Source: Prevotellamassilia timonensis (lineage in GTDB: Bacteria > Bacteroidota > Bacteroidia > Bacteroidales > Bacteroidaceae). From it: 64,000 nucleotides of DNA. This document shows, piece after piece, positions 62,664 through 64,000 of the stretch (positions within the stretch are counted from its first letter, which is position 1; each line of letters opens with the position of its first letter). The stretch is from positions 104,487 through 168,486 of the forward strand of contig NZ_JADYUH010000002.1 of the NCBI RefSeq assembly GCF_021531665.1, read 5' to 3'. A model generated the notes under the pieces. It was not told where the DNA came from, made no database searches, and worked only from the letters and a program-made list of their open reading frames with translations. Made by a program: the position numbers and the translations under genes.

Positions 62664-63581
62664 ATGGAAAAGTTTGAAGTCCACATTCTTGGTTGTGGAA
62701 GCGCGCTTCCAACGCTGCGCCACAATCCCAGCGCACAGGTGATTAACCTGCGCGAGAAACTTTTCATGATTGATTGTGGAGAAGGCACGCAACTTTCGAT
62801 GAGAAGGAATCATTTGAAGTTCAGCAAACTTTCTCACATCTTTCTGTCTCATCTGCACGGCGACCACGTTTTGGGATTGGTGCCACTGATTTCCACGCTT
62901 TCGCTCCTGGGCAGAACCCAACCACTGCACATCTACGCTCACGCCCCTTTCGAGGAACTGATGAAACCCTGGATTGACTTCTTCTGTCATTCCGTTCCCT
63001 TCTCCGTCGAGTTCCACACGCTACCGAAAGACAACGCTTTGCACCTGATTTTTGAAGATCGCTCGGTGGAAGTCCACACCATCCCGCTTTCACACCGCAT
63101 GGCTTCTTGCGGCTTCCTCTTTCGAGAGAAAGCACCGCTTCCTCACATCCGACGCGACATGATAGACTTCCTCCACATTCCTGTCTATGAAATCAATCGC
63201 ATCAAACAAGGCGAAGGATGGACCACGGAAGAGGGAGAGTTCTATCCGCACGAAAGACTGACCTATCCGGCGGAGAGGGGTAGAAGTTATGCCTACTGTT
63301 CCGACACGTCCTTCTGCCCTTTGAACGCGCCGCTCCTCAGTGGCGTGGACGTGCTCTATCACGAAGCCACTTTCAGCAAGGCGGATGGACCGCGCGCCGC
63401 CCAGACCTGTCACAGCACTGCTGAGCAGGCTGCCACCCTCGCCAAGAACGCAGCAGTGGGCAGACTCGTCATCGGACATTACTCCTCACGCTATGAAGAC
63501 GAAACGCTCTTGCTGAACGAAGCGTCAGAAGTTTTCCCTCACACGGAACTCGCTTCGGAAGGAATGGTCATTCAACTTTGA
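62664..63581 (+). CDS. rnz: Ribonuclease Z
   Basis: At 305 aa this is the short tRNase Z form. The metallo-beta-lactamase motif HLHGDH covers residues 63-68 in IFLSHLHGDHVLG. Further metal ligands are in YCSDTSFC (about 211-218) and VIGHYSSRY (about 268-276), and the exosite region is PHIRRDMIDFLHIPVYEINR at about 160-179. It cuts the 3' trailer of tRNA precursors. It is divergent from mazG, with a promoter region of 170 bp. Start chosen at MEKFEVHILGCGSALPTLRH. Confidence 0.96.
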   Translation: MEKFEVHILGCGSALPTLRHNPSAQVINLREKLFMIDCGEGTQLSMRRNHLKFSKLSHIFLSHLHGDHVLGLVPLISTLSLLGRTQPLHIYAHAPFEELMKPWIDFFCHSVPFSVEFHTLPKDNALHLIFEDRSVEVHTIPLSHRMASCGFLFREKAPLPHIRRDMIDFLHIPVYEINRIKQGEGWTTEEGEFYPHERLTYPAERGRSYAYCSDTSFCPLNAPLLSGVDVLYHEATFSKADGPRAAQTCHSTAEQAATLAKNAAVGRLVIGHYSSRYEDETLLLNEASEVFPHTELASEGMVIQL

Positions 63582-63654
63582 TTTTTATTGCTGTCCGTCA
63601 AGACTGTTTTGAAATTTCAAAAAGTGTAGGCGGACAGCAATAAATGTATATTCA

Positions 63655-63875
63655 TGTTTGCCCTGCACTATACGTAAATAAAAGGGAAACAAAAAAACTA
63701 TACAACTCTACACAAAACCCTACATTTTGCTCGTAACGATGCTGATATTTAGCGTGTTGCGAAATGTAGGGTTTGTGCTTTAAACCCTACACAAACCCTG
63801 CACAGAACTATACATTGAACTCTTCTCAGAACTATAAATTGATCTCTTCATAGAACGTTGCACAAACCCTCATGT
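63655..63875. repeat. Repeat family C, copy 4
   Basis: Begins CCCTGCACTATACGTAAATA and AAAGGGAAACAAAAAAACTA, followed by irregular CTACACAAACCCTACA units. The right half diverges into AACTATACATTGAACTCTTC units. No ORF. Confidence 0.7.
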
Positions 63876-63929
63876 TGAAGTTAGAAAAGCCCTTCCCTTT
63901 AGGGAGGGGTTGGGGTAGGCTCCGCGCTC

Positions 63930-64000
63930 CAAAAATCCAACAATTTTGAGCCATTTTTCAGCGATTCGACATTAACATTTTTAACTTTCGGGAACACTTT
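63930..64000 (+). repeat. Repeat family E, copy 4 (cut by the window edge)
   Basis: CAACAATTTTGAGCCATTTT, TCAGCGATTCGACATTAACA and TTTTTAACTTTCGGGAACAC match the start of copy E1 and the inverse of the end of copy E2. Confidence 0.7.

Overview
The window looks like a chromosomal segment of a Bacteroidales bacterium, probably Prevotellaceae or a close relative. The genus is my inference. The signs are paired SusC/SusD outer-membrane genes, a fused LpxC/FabZ, lipoproteins with acidic residues after the lipobox cysteine, -7 boxes of the form TAnnTTTG, and frequent TonB-linked and DUF families of this phylum. Coding regions are ordinary housekeeping sequence. The gaps between them are unusually long and packed with repeats.

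Layout. 1-669: the 5' part of a DUF4301 gene. 670-1807: repeat-filled gap. 1808-5467 (minus): a DHH phosphoesterase, rpe, and a 602-aa protein of unknown function. 5590-8256 (plus): an AlkD-like protein and an S9 peptidase. 8580-11253 (minus): purT, a 51-aa small protein and an ECF-like sigma factor. 11636-13786 (plus): a YhcC-type radical SAM protein and a chorismatase-like Rid-fold protein. 13787-15498: repeats. 15499-33848 (plus): one long seven-gene operon, fasciclin / SusC / SusD / fasciclin / fasciclin / SusC / SusD, with no enzyme and no regulator. 33849-35255: a large repeat mosaic with inverted symmetry. 35256-40823 (plus): lpxD, lpxC-fabZ and lpxA (lipid A), a TnpR-passenger-like protein and miaA. 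40958-43474: penicillin-binding protein 1A. 43822-44634 (minus): a DUF5715 M15-like protein. 44977-48947 (plus): a divergent Dxs, PhoH and purC. 49662-50912 (minus): a DUF4143 ATPase framed by 131-bp direct repeats. 51338-62494 (minus): Dabb protein, alpha/beta hydrolase, zinc-ribbon membrane protein, U32 protein, then the menaquinone genes (menC-menE fusion, menB, menD, menF) and mazG. 62664-63581 (plus): ribonuclease Z. 63582-64000: repeats running out of the window.

How the genes fit together. The sus-like operon encodes five probable surface lipoproteins and two TonB-dependent porins, a surface binding and uptake apparatus whose ligand cannot be read from sequence. The lpx genes, PBP1A, the DUF5715 protein and miaA form an envelope and housekeeping block. 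The men genes convert chorismate to 1,4-dihydroxy-2-naphthoyl-CoA; menA and menH are not in the window.

The most distinctive non-genic content is: (i) two MITE-like families (A, 160 bp, TTA duplication; B, about 80 or 190 bp, 4-bp duplication) found inserted into each other; (ii) a recurring unit (E) carrying a -7 box followed at once by a hairpin and T-run; (iii) seven unrelated tandem arrays that nearly all have a 21-22-bp period; (iv) a 0.9-kb inverted-repeat mosaic; (v) the palindrome pairs on both sides of the DUF4143 ATPase gene. No tRNA, rRNA, CRISPR array or intact transposase was seen.
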